Source: Mesorhizobium sp. B2-3-12 (GTDB lineage: Bacteria; Pseudomonadota; Alphaproteobacteria; Rhizobiales; Rhizobiaceae). Taken from it: a stretch of 64,000 bases of DNA. Below the pieces are notes generated by a model. The model made no database searches. It saw nothing but the letters and a program-made list of their open reading frames with translations, and was not told the DNA's origin. Positions 16,408 through 25,948 of the stretch are shown here, piece by piece. The first letter of the stretch is position 1, and the number at the start of each line of letters is the position of its first letter. The translations under genes were made by a program, and so were the position numbers. The stretch is taken from assembly GCF_006442205.1 (NCBI RefSeq), contig NZ_VFVR01000009.1:124001-188000 (forward strand). Reading direction: 5' to 3'.

Positions 16408-18300
16408 ATGACGACAGACACAAAAGCGACGGAAACCAAGGCATTCGAGGCGGATGTTTCGCGGCTGCTGCACATGATGGTGCACTCGGTCTACTCCGAC
16501 AAGGACGTCTTCCTGCGCGAGCTGATTTCCAACGCCGCCGACGCCTGCGAAAAGCTGCGCTTCGAAGCCGTCAGCCGCCCCGAATTGCTGGCCGACGATC
16601 CGAAGCCGCGCATTTCGATTTCCGCCGACGCGGACAACAAGCAGATCACCGTCGAGGACAACGGCATCGGCATGAGCCGCGACGACATGACCGAGGCGCT
16701 GGGCACCATCGCGCGCTCGGGCACGCGCGCCTTCATCGAGCGCGTCGGCGCCGGCAATGCCAGCGAGGACACGCAGCTTATCGGCCAGTTCGGCGTCGGC
16801 TTCTACTCGGCCTTCATGGTCGCGGACCGCGTCGACGTCATCAGCCGCCTGGCGGGAAGCGACGAGGCCTGGCGCTGGTCGTCCGACGGCAAGGGTTCCT
16901 ATGAGATCGCGCCGGCGCCGCTGGAAGCCGCTCCGAAGCGCGGCACCCGCGTCGTGCTGCATCTGATGGACGACGCCGTGTCCTACACCGGCTCCTACCG
17001 GCTCGAGCAGCTGGCCAAGTCGCAGTCGGGGCACGTGCCGGTGCCGATCACGCTCATCGAGAAACCCGGCGCCGAGGCGCGCGACATCGCCGATGGCACG
17101 GCCCTCTGGGTCAGGCCGAAGAGCGAGATCAAGCCCGAGGAATACACCGATTTCTATCGCGGCCTCGCCGGCCAGTATGACGAGCCGGCCGCCACCATCC
17201 ATTTCCGCGCCGAAGGCAGGCAGGAATACTCGGTGCTGGCCTTCGTGCCCGGCTCGCGTCCGTTCGATCTCTTCGACCAGGACCGCAACGGCCGCATCAA
17301 GCTCTATGTGCGCCGCGTCTTCATCACCGACGAGGCCGAGCTTCTGCCGCGCTACCTGCGCTTCATGCGCGGGCTGGTCGATTCCGCCGACCTGCCGCTC
17401 AACGTCTCGCGCGAGATGATCCAGGAAAGCCCGCTGCTGGCCGCGATCCGCAAGGGCCTGACCAACCGCGTGCTCGGCGATCTCGCCAAGCTGGCGGAGA
17501 ACGAGGCCGAGGCCTATGCGAAAATCTGGGAGAATTTCGGCGTCGTCCTGAAGGAAGGCCTCTACGAGGACCATGAGCGCCGCGAGCAGCTCTTGAAGCT
17601 AGCCCGCTTCCGCTCGACGGCCTCGGGCGAAGGCTGGCGCGGCCTTGCCGACTATGTCGCCGCGATGAAGGAAGGGCAGAAGGCGATCTTCTTCATGGCC
17701 GGCGACGACCGCGCCCGGCTCGAAGCCTCGCCGCAGCTCGAAGGGTTCAAGGCGCGCGGCATCGAAGTGCTGCTGCTCACCGACCCGGTCGACAGTTTTT
17801 GGACGTCGATGGCGCCGGAGTTCGACGGCAAGCCGTTCAAGTCGGTGACGCAAGGCGTGGCCGAACTCTCCGACATTCCCCTGCTTGACGATGCCAGGAA
17901 GCCGGACACGGCGGCGACGCCCGAAGTCGACAGCTTCCTGGCCTTCGTCAAGGCGGTGCTTGGCGACGCCGTGTCGGATGTAAAACCTTCCGACCGGCTG
18001 ACCGAAAGCGCGGTCTGCCTGGTGGCGCCCGAACACGGACCGGACCGCCAGTTCGAGCGGCTGCTCAATGCCGCCGGACGCCTCGACAAGACGGCCAAGC
18101 CGATCCTCGAAATCAACCCCCGCCACGAGCGCGTGCTGGCGCTCGCCGGCCTCGGCGACGACGAGCAGGCCTTCAAGGACGATGCCGCCCACCTTCTCTA
18201 CGACGAGGCGCGCGTGCTCGACGGCGACAAGCCGGCCGACGCCCGGGCGTTCTCGGAGCGCCTGGCGCGGCTGATCGCGAGGGGAATTTCGAAAGGCTAA
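16408..18300 (+). CDS. htpG: Molecular chaperone HtpG (Hsp90)
   Basis: A 630-residue bacterial Hsp90. The GHKL ATPase motifs are all present: RELISNAADACEKLR (about residues 33-47), DNGIGMSRDD (about 84-93) and GQFGVGFYSAFMVAD (about 126-140). The middle domain has LPLNVSREMIQES, and the C-terminal dimerisation part is complete. The length is normal for HtpG. ATG 16408 is preferred; the upstream open frame runs through a repeat. I looked for a clear sigma-32 promoter in 16252-16407 and did not find a convincing one. Confidence 0.97.
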   Translation: MTTDTKATETKAFEADVSRLLHMMVHSVYSDKDVFLRELISNAADACEKLRFEAVSRPELLADDPKPRISISADADNKQITVEDNGIGMSRDDMTEALGTIARSGTRAFIERVGAGNASEDTQLIGQFGVGFYSAFMVADRVDVISRLAGSDEAWRWSSDGKGSYEIAPAPLEAAPKRGTRVVLHLMDDAVSYTGSYRLEQLAKSQSGHVPVPITLIEKPGAEARDIADGTALWVRPKSEIKPEEYTDFYRGLAGQYDEPAATIHFRAEGRQEYSVLAFVPGSRPFDLFDQDRNGRIKLYVRRVFITDEAELLPRYLRFMRGLVDSADLPLNVSREMIQESPLLAAIRKGLTNRVLGDLAKLAENEAEAYAKIWENFGVVLKEGLYEDHERREQLLKLARFRSTASGEGWRGLADYVAAMKEGQKAIFFMAGDDRARLEASPQLEGFKARGIEVLLLTDPVDSFWTSMAPEFDGKPFKSVTQGVAELSDIPLLDDARKPDTAATPEVDSFLAFVKAVLGDAVSDVKPSDRLTESAVCLVAPEHGPDRQFERLLNAAGRLDKTAKPILEINPRHERVLALAGLGDDEQAFKDDAAHLLYDEARVLDGDKPADARAFSERLARLIARGISKG

Positions 18301-18425
18301 GCCGGCGCCGCCCAACAGTCCTTCGATGCTGGCTCAATCGCCAGCTGTAGACATCGGGCTTCCAATCACCCACTCTTGACCCCGGGAACAAAACAGGCGC
18401 TTCAAAGAAAGCGCACCGGGTGCTC

Positions 18426-19304
18426 ATGAAACGACGATGGACATTGTATGATCCACGGCTGGCCTGGATGCTGGTCGCGCCGGTGCTCCTGCTGCTGATC
18501 TTCTTCCTGGTGCTGCCGATCGCCGTGATGGCCGGCTATACCTTCTTCACCTTCGTCACCGCCGGCGTGGAAACCAGCGCGCTGACCACCGCGAACTGGC
18601 ACGAATTCCTCACCGACAGCTATTATTCCGGCTTCCTTGTGAAGACGCTGCGGGTCGGCGCGATCACGGCGCTGCTGTGCGGGGTACTCGGCTATTTCCC
18701 CGCCTATTTCATCTGGGCCACCACCTTCAAGCACAAATGGCTGCTCTTGCTTTTGCTGATCGTGCCGTTCTGGATCAGCTTCACCATCCGCACCTTCTCC
18801 TGGATCAACATCCTGGGCGAACAGGGCGTCATCAACGTCGCGCTGCTCAAAATGGGCATCATCCATGAGCCGCTGCAGATGCTCTACAATGAAGGCGCGG
18901 TCATACTGGGCATGCTGCACTTCCTGCTGCCCTACATGATCCTCAACGTCTATGTCAGCCTGGAGAGCATTGATCGCACGTTGATTTCGGCGGCCCGCTC
19001 GATGGGCTGCACGAGCGCGCAGGCGTTCCGCGAGGTGACGCTGCCGTTGTCGCTGCCCGGCCTGGCGGCGGGGTTGCTGCTCTGCTTCGTGCTGGCCGCC
19101 GGCAGCTATGTGACGCCGCAGCTCCTCGGCTCGGGCCGCGACGCGCTGTTCGGCAATTTGATCTACGACACCATCATGGGCGAGCTGAACTGGCCGATGG
19201 GCGCCACGCTGTCGATCGTGCTGTTCGTCGTGCTCGGCTTCTTCGCCGCCGTCTACACGCGCTACATGGGCATGTCGCAGATCGTCAAAGGGCTTGGTGG
19301 ATGA
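18426..19304 (+). CDS. ABC transporter permease, polyamine type (PotB-like)
   Basis: A 292-residue inner-membrane permease with six hydrophobic segments. The binding-protein-dependent transport motif (EAA loop) near residue 190 reads SMGCTSAQAFREVTLPLSLPG. The first gene of a four-gene importer: permease, permease, binding protein, ATPase. The family fits spermidine/putrescine uptake systems. A GTG at 18420 is an alternative start two codons upstream. The stop lies in a short tandem repeat that also covers the next start. Confidence 0.9.
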   Translation: MKRRWTLYDPRLAWMLVAPVLLLLIFFLVLPIAVMAGYTFFTFVTAGVETSALTTANWHEFLTDSYYSGFLVKTLRVGAITALLCGVLGYFPAYFIWATTFKHKWLLLLLLIVPFWISFTIRTFSWINILGEQGVINVALLKMGIIHEPLQMLYNEGAVILGMLHFLLPYMILNVYVSLESIDRTLISAARSMGCTSAQAFREVTLPLSLPGLAAGLLLCFVLAAGSYVTPQLLGSGRDALFGNLIYDTIMGELNWPMGATLSIVLFVVLGFFAAVYTRYMGMSQIVKGLGG

Positions 19305-19340
19305 CGGGACTGGGTGGATGACGGGGCTTGGCGGATGAGC
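19297..19340. repeat. Short tandem repeat across a permease stop/start junction
   Basis: The unit GGTGGATGACGGG occurs at 19297 and 19313, and a diverged copy GGCGGATGAGC at 19330. The spacing is 16-17 bp. The first copy contains the stop of the upstream permease and the last contains the start of the downstream one, so a local duplication has separated two genes that probably overlapped before. Confidence 0.6.
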
Positions 19341-20177
19341 GGAACCCGGCGCAAGCAGGAAGGCAGATGGGCCTGGCGGCTGACCGGCTTCGTCACGGTC
19401 TGCGTCTACATCTTCATGTTCGCGCCGATCGTGGCGACGGTGATCCTGTCGTTCAACGCCTCGATGTTCGGCGGCTTCCCGATGACCGGCTTCAGCCTGC
19501 AATGGTACGGCAAGCTGATGGCCAACGAGGCGGTGCTGGCCGCCTTCCGCACATCCTTGTGGATCGCATTGGTCACCGCCCTCGTCACCACCGCCATCGG
19601 CGTCACCACGGCGTTTGCCCTGGTGCGCTTCGAATTTCGCGGCAAGCAGGCGCTGAGCACGCTGGTGATCCTGCCGGCGCTGGTGCCCGAAACCATCCTC
19701 GGCGTCGGCCTGCTGGTGCTGATCAAGGCGGTCGACCAGCCAAGGACCATGCTGCTTCTGGTGCTCGGCCATATCCTGCTTGCCATGCCCTATGTCGTGC
19801 TGATCGCCCAGGCGCGCATGATCGGCATCCGGCGCGTCTACGAGGAGGCGGCGCTGTCGCTCGGCGCCTCAAGGGTCTCGTCCTTCCGCGAGATCACGCT
19901 GCCGCTGCTCATCCCGGCCGTGGTCGGCGGCGCGCTGCTCGCCTTCACCATCTCGTTCGACAACACCTCGGCCAGCCTGTTCTGGCGGCCGGCCGGCGTC
20001 GAGACCATGCCCACCCAGATCCTTTCCATGCTCAAGATCTCGATCAGCCCGGAAATCAACGCGCTCGGCACCGTGATGATCCTGGTGACCGTCGGCATCC
20101 CGCTGATCGGCGGCCTGATCCTGCAAAGCCTGACGAAACTGAGAAGACGTGGCGAACCAAAGGAGGATACACAATGA
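19335..20177 (+). CDS. ABC transporter permease, polyamine type (PotC-like)
   Basis: A 280-residue inner-membrane permease with six hydrophobic segments and an EAA loop (EEAALSLGASRVSSFREITL, about residues 173-192). It pairs with the PotB-like protein to form the channel of the importer. ATG 19335 is chosen; the open frame reaches 19314, but that part is tandem-repeat sequence. The stop overlaps the start of the binding-protein gene as ATGA, and an exact AGGAGG for that gene lies inside this one. Confidence 0.9.
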   Translation: MSGTRRKQEGRWAWRLTGFVTVCVYIFMFAPIVATVILSFNASMFGGFPMTGFSLQWYGKLMANEAVLAAFRTSLWIALVTALVTTAIGVTTAFALVRFEFRGKQALSTLVILPALVPETILGVGLLVLIKAVDQPRTMLLLVLGHILLAMPYVVLIAQARMIGIRRVYEEAALSLGASRVSSFREITLPLLIPAVVGGALLAFTISFDNTSASLFWRPAGVETMPTQILSMLKISISPEINALGTVMILVTVGIPLIGGLILQSLTKLRRRGEPKEDTQ

Positions 20178-21316
20178 AACTCACCACCACGAAGCGGCTG
20201 GAACGGCTGCATGACCGATATGCCAATGGCGATTTGAGCCGCCGCACTTTCCTGACGCTGACCGCCGCCGCGGCGGCATCGGCCGGCCTTTCCATGCCAT
20301 GGATGGGCCGGGCGCTCGCCGCGGTCCAGGAGGTTCGCTTCGACGGTTGGGGCGGCACGGTGCAGGACGCGATCGACAAGTTCGCCTTCCAGCCCTACAC
20401 GACCAAGACCAAGATCAAGGTGGTCCAGGGCACGTTCGGCGACGAGGACGAGATCATCACCAAGATCAAGACCGCCAAGCCCGGCGACTACCAGGTGATC
20501 CATTCCTCGGGCGTCAATTACTACATCAAATATGTGAACGCCGGCCTGACTTCGGAGATCAACGAGGCCAACATTCCCAACATGGCCAATGTGCTGCAGC
20601 CGATGATCGAGCCGTTCCGCAAGCTGACGCCAAAGCTTTCGGCCGTGCCCTACGACTACGGCACGACCGGCATCGCCTACAACACCAAGGTGATTTCGCC
20701 CGAGGAAGCCAAGGAAAAGGGCGCCGGGCTCCTGCTCGACAAGAAATACGCCGGCAAGGTCGGCGGTTATTCCGACATGACGACGCGCGTCTGGTACGCG
20801 GCGCTCGCCACCGGGCAGGACCCCAACAATCTCAAGGACATGGACGCCATCTGGGCCAAGGTGCGCGAGACGCGCGACCTCGCCAAGAAGTTTTGGAGCT
20901 CCGGCGCGGAGCTGATGGACCTGCTTTCCAAGGGCGAGATCGTGGTGACCGATGCCTGGTCGGGCCGCGTCGCCGCGCTGCAGGACCAGGGCCATCCGAT
21001 CGGCTATCTCGATCCGGCCGGCTCCTATGCCTGGATGGAGGACATGCTGATCCTGAAGGGCTCGCCCATGGCCGAGTGCGAGGAACTCATCAACTTCATG
21101 CTCGACCCGGCGACCTCGATCGCGGTTGCCGAGGGCCAGAGCTATCCGCCGTCGCTCGACCCCAACAAGGTCAAGCTGACCGAGAAGATCGAGAAGCTGC
21201 CGGCATTCGACAAGACGGGCACGATGAAGTCGCTGACCTTCGCCGATCCGACCTACTGGGCGACCAACGAGGACGCCTGGACCAAGCAGTGGAACAGGAT
21301 CTCCAAAGGTGCCTGA
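20174..21316 (+). CDS. Extracellular solute-binding protein, polyamine type (PotD-like), Tat signal
   Basis: A 380-residue periplasmic binding protein. A twin-arginine signal SRRTFLTL near residue 22 is followed by an alanine-rich segment and an AxA site near 49, so export is probably by Tat. The mature part begins EVRFDGWGG and has the PotD-like two-lobe pattern (GTTGIAYNTK, VTDAWSGR). An exact AGGAGG lies 7 bp before the ATG. It sits third in the operon, between permeases and ATPase. The ligand is probably a polyamine or related organic cation. Confidence 0.9.
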   Translation: MKLTTTKRLERLHDRYANGDLSRRTFLTLTAAAAASAGLSMPWMGRALAAVQEVRFDGWGGTVQDAIDKFAFQPYTTKTKIKVVQGTFGDEDEIITKIKTAKPGDYQVIHSSGVNYYIKYVNAGLTSEINEANIPNMANVLQPMIEPFRKLTPKLSAVPYDYGTTGIAYNTKVISPEEAKEKGAGLLLDKKYAGKVGGYSDMTTRVWYAALATGQDPNNLKDMDAIWAKVRETRDLAKKFWSSGAELMDLLSKGEIVVTDAWSGRVAALQDQGHPIGYLDPAGSYAWMEDMLILKGSPMAECEELINFMLDPATSIAVAEGQSYPPSLDPNKVKLTEKIEKLPAFDKTGTMKSLTFADPTYWATNEDAWTKQWNRISKGA

Positions 21317-22463
21317 CAGCCAGGGCACGACACTCCATCCCCGGCCAGTCCTGGCCGGGGCAGCCGGCGCGAGCGCGGCCGCCGAGGCAGACAGCCCGGC
21401 GGTCGAGTTCCGCGACATCGACATCGCCTATGGCAAGTTCGTCGCGGTACGCGATTTCTCGCTGTCGATCCGCAAGGGCAGCTTCGTCACCCTGCTCGGA
21501 CCCTCGGGCTGCGGCAAGACCACGATCCTGCGCTCCATCGCCGGCCTGGTCGACATTTCGGACGGCCAGATCATGATCGACGGGCGGCGGGTCGATGACA
21601 TCCCGATCTACAAGCGCAACATCGGGCTGGTCTTCCAGAGCTACGCGCTGTTCCCGCACAAGAACGTGTTCGACAACGTCGCCTTCGGCCTGAAATACCG
21701 CAACGTGCCGAAGCCCGAGATCACCCGCAAGGTCGGCAAGGCGCTGGAAATGGTGCGGCTGCCGGGCAGCGAGAAGAAGCTGCCGTCGCAGCTATCTGGC
21801 GGGCAGCAGCAGCGCATCGCGCTTGCCCGCGCCATCGTCTTCGAGCCGCAGGTGCTGCTGCTGGACGAGCCGCTATCGGCGCTGGACGCCAACATGCGCG
21901 AGGAGATGCGCGTCGAGATCAAGAAGATCCAGAAGGAAACCGGTATCACCGCCATCTTCGTCACCCACGACCAGGAGGAAGCGCTCTCCATGTCGGATCG
22001 GATCGTGGTGATGAACGCCGGCGCCGTGGAGCAGATCGGAACCCCACAGGAAGTCTATGACACGCCGGCCACGGCCTTCGTCGCCGACTTCCTCGGCAAG
22101 GCCAACATGCTTGCCGGGACCGTGAGCAGGTCCGGCCAGGCGGTGGTGCTTGCCAGCAGCCAGACCATCACGGTGGCCTGTTCAAGGCCGCTTGCCGAAG
22201 GCAGCAAGGTCACCGTCGTGGTGCGGCCGCAGAAATTTTCGGTCGGTGCGGCGGTGAGTGCCAACCGTCTGTCCGGCCGCGTCGTCTCGGCCTCCTATCT
22301 GGGCGGCAGCGCGATCTACGACATCGACATCGGCGGCAAGACCAACCTCCGCGTCAACGCGCCGATCACTGGCCGCGTGCTTCGCGAAGGCGAGGCGATC
22401 GACCTTGGCTTCGACCCCGAGGGCTGCGTTCTGCTTGATGAGGATGGTCGGCGGATTTCCTAG
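21309..22463 (+). CDS. ABC transporter ATP-binding protein, polyamine type (PotA-like)
   Basis: A 384-residue ATPase that powers the preceding permeases. Walker A is GPSGCGKTT (about residues 60-68), the signature LSGGQQQR and Walker B VLLLDEPLSALD. A C-terminal TOBE-type regulatory region follows after residue 290. The likely start is GTG 21309, inside the end of the binding-protein gene (8-bp overlap). The first 30 residues are low in complexity, so a later start is possible, but none is better placed. The stop is 24 bp from that of the convergent GlxA-type regulator. Confidence 0.92.
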   Translation: MPDSQGTTLHPRPVLAGAAGASAAAEADSPAVEFRDIDIAYGKFVAVRDFSLSIRKGSFVTLLGPSGCGKTTILRSIAGLVDISDGQIMIDGRRVDDIPIYKRNIGLVFQSYALFPHKNVFDNVAFGLKYRNVPKPEITRKVGKALEMVRLPGSEKKLPSQLSGGQQQRIALARAIVFEPQVLLLDEPLSALDANMREEMRVEIKKIQKETGITAIFVTHDQEEALSMSDRIVVMNAGAVEQIGTPQEVYDTPATAFVADFLGKANMLAGTVSRSGQAVVLASSQTITVACSRPLAEGSKVTVVVRPQKFSVGAAVSANRLSGRVVSASYLGGSAIYDIDIGGKTNLRVNAPITGRVLREGEAIDLGFDPEGCVLLDEDGRRIS

Positions 22464-22487
22464 GCGCCGCACTTCACGTCGCGGACT

Positions 22488-23468
22488 TCATTGAATCATT
22501 GCTCCGCCGGGCCTGCGGTTTGGATGCCTGAGATGCGTCGGCGTGATGCCGGTCTGCTGGCGGAACACGCGGCTGAAATGGCCGGCATTGGTGAAGCCGC
22601 AGCGGTAGGCGATGTCGCCGATCTGCAGGTCGCTGCCTTCCAGAAGCGCCTTCGCATGATGCACCCTGAGCGCCAGATAGGCGGCCATCGGGCCGATGCC
22701 CAGTTCCGATCCGAAGAGCCGTTCGAGCTGGCGCCGCGAGCAGTTCAGGCGGCTTGCGATCTCGGCGACCGACAGCGTCTCCTGGAGGTTGCTCTCCATC
22801 AACAGCAAGGCGCGCTTCACCGCCCGGCTCGATGCACCGGGAAACAGGTCGCCCACGGGCTGCACGTCCCTGCTGCTTCTGATCCGGTCGAGGACGAGGA
22901 TCTTGGCGGCCTTTTCGGCCGCCTTCTGGCCGATGAACTGGGATACAAAGTGGCCCGCAAGGTCGGCGGCACCAGTGCCGCCCGCGCATGTCGAGCGGCC
23001 CCGGTCGACGGTAAACAGGCTGTCGGCATGAGCGTTCACCTCCGGGAACCGGCTGCGGAAATCCTTGATGTGGAACCAGCTGACGGCGGCGCTATAGCCA
23101 TCGAGCAGGCCGTAGCGCGCGAGCACGAAACTGCCCGTGCAGAGCGCCGTCAGCGGCACCCCCTTGCCGGCGGCCCGCAACAGGAACGCCTCCTTCTCGG
23201 AACTCAAGGCACGGTTGGTGTCGAGCAGCCCGCCGACCACGACGACATTGTCGAAATCCTCCGGATTGCCGATCCCCCCGGTCGGCAGCAATTCGACGCC
23301 GCAACTTGCCCGGATCGGCAGACCGCGTTCGCCGACGATCTCCCAGTCGAACTCTATCCTGCGGCTGCGATCGCCCTCATCGCCCGCCAGCCGCAGCGTG
23401 TCGATGAACAGCGACAGCGGCGACAGGGTGAAATCGCGAACGAGGAGAAACGCAAACCGCCTGGCCAT
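22488..23468 (-). CDS. GlxA family transcriptional regulator (DJ-1/PfpI plus AraC)
   Basis: A 326-residue two-domain regulator. The N-terminal DJ-1/PfpI-like amidotransferase fold (about residues 1-180) has LCTGSFVLA at the usual nucleophile elbow. The C-terminal AraC/XylS double helix-turn-helix (about 215-310) reads VAEIASRLNCSRRQLERLF, then IAYRCGFTNAGHFSRVFRQ. Known relatives (GbdR, CdhR, ArgR of pseudomonads) respond to amino compounds such as betaine, carnitine or arginine. The gene ends next to a polyamine importer, so sensing a related amine is plausible but inferred. It is probably co-transcribed with plsY upstream. Confidence 0.92.
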   Translation of the reverse strand: MARRFAFLLVRDFTLSPLSLFIDTLRLAGDEGDRSRRIEFDWEIVGERGLPIRASCGVELLPTGGIGNPEDFDNVVVVGGLLDTNRALSSEKEAFLLRAAGKGVPLTALCTGSFVLARYGLLDGYSAAVSWFHIKDFRSRFPEVNAHADSLFTVDRGRSTCAGGTGAADLAGHFVSQFIGQKAAEKAAKILVLDRIRSSRDVQPVGDLFPGASSRAVKRALLLMESNLQETLSVAEIASRLNCSRRQLERLFGSELGIGPMAAYLALRVHHAKALLEGSDLQIGDIAYRCGFTNAGHFSRVFRQQTGITPTHLRHPNRRPGGAMIQ

Positions 23469-23507
23469 TGTTGTTCGAAACCGTCCCTATGCCCTTAACC
23501 TGATAGC

Positions 23508-24176
23508 TCAAACCTGTGGTTCCGTCTTGGCGCTTTCTTGCCCAAGGCGCGGCTCCGTCCCGGCCAGAAGCCGCCGGATGTTGGCACGATGGCGTGCGAT
23601 CACGTAGAGCCCGCCGGCAATCACCAGCAGCCGGTAGGATAGCGGTTGCTCAAGGCCGCAGACAAGCGCCATCGCTGTCAACGCCGCCAGCATCGAACTG
23701 AGGGAAACGAGCCTGGAAACACCCAGCACAAGGCAGAACACCGCCGCCGCACCCACACCGACCGGCCACGACATCGCCAGCAGCACGCCAAGCCCGGTCG
23801 CGGCGGATTTGCCGCCGGTGAAATTCAACCAGATCGAGCGGCCATGCCCGAGCAGCACCGCAAGGCCGGCGAGGCAGACGGTCCAGGGCACGAAGCTTTG
23901 CGGCTCAAGTCCGGCCGGTGGCGTCAGCAACGGCAATGCATGGAGCCAGCGGATAAGGACGATCGCCGCCACGCCTTTCAGCACATCGACCAGCAGCACC
24001 GCCAAAGCAGGCCCCTTGCCCAGGGTTCGCAACACGTTGGTCGCACCGGTCGATCTGGAGCCATGCTCCCGGATATCGATGCCCCCGAGCAGTTTTCCCG
24101 CCAGATAGCCCGTGGGAATCGAACCGAAGAGATAGGCGATCGCCAGTCCGGCCACGCTCGCTACCCAGAAGATCAT
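23508..24176 (-). CDS. plsY: Glycerol-3-phosphate acyltransferase PlsY
   Basis: A 222-residue inner-membrane protein that transfers an acyl group from acyl phosphate to glycerol-3-phosphate, the first step of phospholipid synthesis. The three PlsY motifs are present: GSIPTGYLAG (about 18-27), with RSTGATNVLR (about 41-50); GHGRSIWLNFTGGKSAATGLG (about 106-126); and RHRANIRRL near the C-terminus (about 197-205). The start ATG 24176 has GGGGGA upstream; a GTG one codon earlier is possible. It lies 39 bp upstream of the GlxA-type gene, same strand. Confidence 0.93.
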   Translation of the reverse strand: MIFWVASVAGLAIAYLFGSIPTGYLAGKLLGGIDIREHGSRSTGATNVLRTLGKGPALAVLLVDVLKGVAAIVLIRWLHALPLLTPPAGLEPQSFVPWTVCLAGLAVLLGHGRSIWLNFTGGKSAATGLGVLLAMSWPVGVGAAAVFCLVLGVSRLVSLSSMLAALTAMALVCGLEQPLSYRLLVIAGGLYVIARHRANIRRLLAGTEPRLGQESAKTEPQV

Positions 24177-24421
24177 CACGTCCCCCTGTTGCGGATCAAT
24201 CGCCACTCCCTTATATCGCCACTGTCGGAAAAGGCAGGGTTGGTTTGGTAAGCCCAACTCCCCTTCGCCAGCGAAATCGTTCGCTGAGAAGGGCTCTGGT
24301 CTTTGGCTTCGTGCACAAGATCCCCGCGACGAACATCGGACGCTGATGGCGCCCAATCGTTCGTCCGTGTGGTTCTCAAAGCGAGGAACGCTCCGGTCGA
24401 ACATCGACCAAGGAGCAGTTC

Positions 24422-25948
24422 ATGCAAAACCCCAACCCATATGATGTCGTGATTGCCGGCGCCGGCCCTGTCGGCCTGTTTCTCGCCTGCGAGCTTCGCC
24501 TCTCCGGCCTCCGCGTGCTGGTGCTGGAGCAGGCCGAGCATCCCGCCTCGCCTCTCAAGCGGCTGCCTTTCGGCATGCGCGGCCTTTCGGCGCCCACCAT
24601 CGAGGCTTTCCACCGTCGCGGCTTGCTCGCCGACATCGCCGCGCCGCGACAGGTGGCCGGCGACGTCTCCGCCGCCGCGCACTGGATAAAGCAGCCGCGC
24701 CGGCCGGGCGGCCATTTCGCCGGTATCCAGTTCCATCTCGACGCGGTCGACTCTTCGAAATGGCCGTATCGCCTGCCCGGCCCAGCCGGCACCCACACGG
24801 CGTCGGACATGGAGGCGATCGAAACCGTGCTGGCGGCGCGGGCGAGCGCGATGGGCGCCGAGATCAGGCGCGGCCTCGGCGTCGAGGGTTTCGACCGGTC
24901 GGACGGGGATGTTACCATCCGCGCCGGCGGCGCAATTTTTCGCGCGCGCTGGCTCGTCGGCTGCGATGGCGGCCGCGGCACGGTCCGCAAGGCCGGTCGC
25001 TTCGAATTCGTCGGCACCGATCCCGAATTCACCGGCTATTCGGTCGACGTCGAGCTGGCCGATCCCAAACAGCTCGAGCCCGGCCGTCACTACACGGCGA
25101 CAGGCATGTATACTTATGGCCGGCCGGGCACGATCGCGATGGTCGAGTTCGACGGCGGCGCTTTCCACCGCACCCAGCCGATCACGCCGGAGCATGTGCA
25201 GGCGGTGTTGCGCCGCGTCTCCGGCACCGACGTCACGGTGACCGCGCTGCGGCTGGCCACCACCTGGACGGACCGCGCCTACCAGGCGACCGCCTACCGC
25301 AAGGGCCGGGTGCTGCTCGCCGGCGACGCCGCGCATATCCATTCCCCCTTGGGCGGCCAAGGCCTCAATCTCGGCCTGGGCGACGCGATGAACCTTGGCT
25401 GGAAGCTTGCCGCCACCATCCGTGGCGATGCGCCGGCAGGCCTGCTCGACAGCTATTTCGAGGAGCGTCATCCCGTGGGCGCCGATGTGCTCGACTGGTC
25501 GCGCGCGCAGGTCGCGCTGATGCGCCCAAGCCGCGATTCGCGGGCGCTCGCGGCCATCGTCCGCGACCTCATCGACACGCGCGACGGCGCCACCTATTTC
25601 GCCGAGCGCGTCTGGGGCGTTGGCCTGCGCTACGATCTCGGCGGCGCCCATCCGCTGGTCGGCCGCAGCGCGCCCGATTTCGAGCTGGCCGACGGGACGA
25701 GGCTGGGCGAGCTCATGCGCTCTGGACGCGGCCTGCTGCTGGACTTCGATGGCCGCGCTCCGCTCCAGGCGCTCGGCGGTCGCTGGAGCGGGCGGATCGC
25801 CTATATCGCCAGCGATGCCCGAGAGCGGCTCGGCCTGAGCGCCCTGCTCGTGCGCCCCGATGGCTTCGTCGCCTGGGCCGCTGATGGCGAGCCCGACATC
25901 GAGGAGGCTACCCAGGCCGCGTCACGATGGTTCGGCGAACCCGAATAG
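24422..25948 (+). CDS. FAD-dependent aromatic monooxygenase (PHBH/phenol hydroxylase type)
   Basis: A 508-residue class A flavoprotein monooxygenase. The dinucleotide-binding GAGPVG (about residues 12-17), the NADPH/FAD motif GCDGGRGTVRK (about 180-190) and the FAD ribityl motif LLAGDAAHIHSPLGGQGLN (about 298-316) are present. A C-terminal thioredoxin-like extension begins with APDFELADG near 418, as in phenol-hydroxylase relatives and polyketide-tailoring enzymes. It should hydroxylate an aromatic or quinone-like substrate with NAD(P)H and oxygen. It is divergent from plsY and stands alone. Confidence 0.92.
   Translation: MQNPNPYDVVIAGAGPVGLFLACELRLSGLRVLVLEQAEHPASPLKRLPFGMRGLSAPTIEAFHRRGLLADIAAPRQVAGDVSAAAHWIKQPRRPGGHFAGIQFHLDAVDSSKWPYRLPGPAGTHTASDMEAIETVLAARASAMGAEIRRGLGVEGFDRSDGDVTIRAGGAIFRARWLVGCDGGRGTVRKAGRFEFVGTDPEFTGYSVDVELADPKQLEPGRHYTATGMYTYGRPGTIAMVEFDGGAFHRTQPITPEHVQAVLRRVSGTDVTVTALRLATTWTDRAYQATAYRKGRVLLAGDAAHIHSPLGGQGLNLGLGDAMNLGWKLAATIRGDAPAGLLDSYFEERHPVGADVLDWSRAQVALMRPSRDSRALAAIVRDLIDTRDGATYFAERVWGVGLRYDLGGAHPLVGRSAPDFELADGTRLGELMRSGRGLLLDFDGRAPLQALGGRWSGRIAYIASDARERLGLSALLVRPDGFVAWAADGEPDIEEATQAASRWFGEPE

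Noticed and set aside
15811..17574. Long minus-strand open frame across the secreted-protein and htpG genes
   Set aside because: It crosses two plus-strand genes and a repeat, and reads as low-complexity shadow sequence.
18402..19772. Minus-strand open frame of about 450 codons opposite the permeases
   Set aside because: Very rich in His, Gln, Asp and Arg, the usual antisense of hydrophobic membrane proteins.
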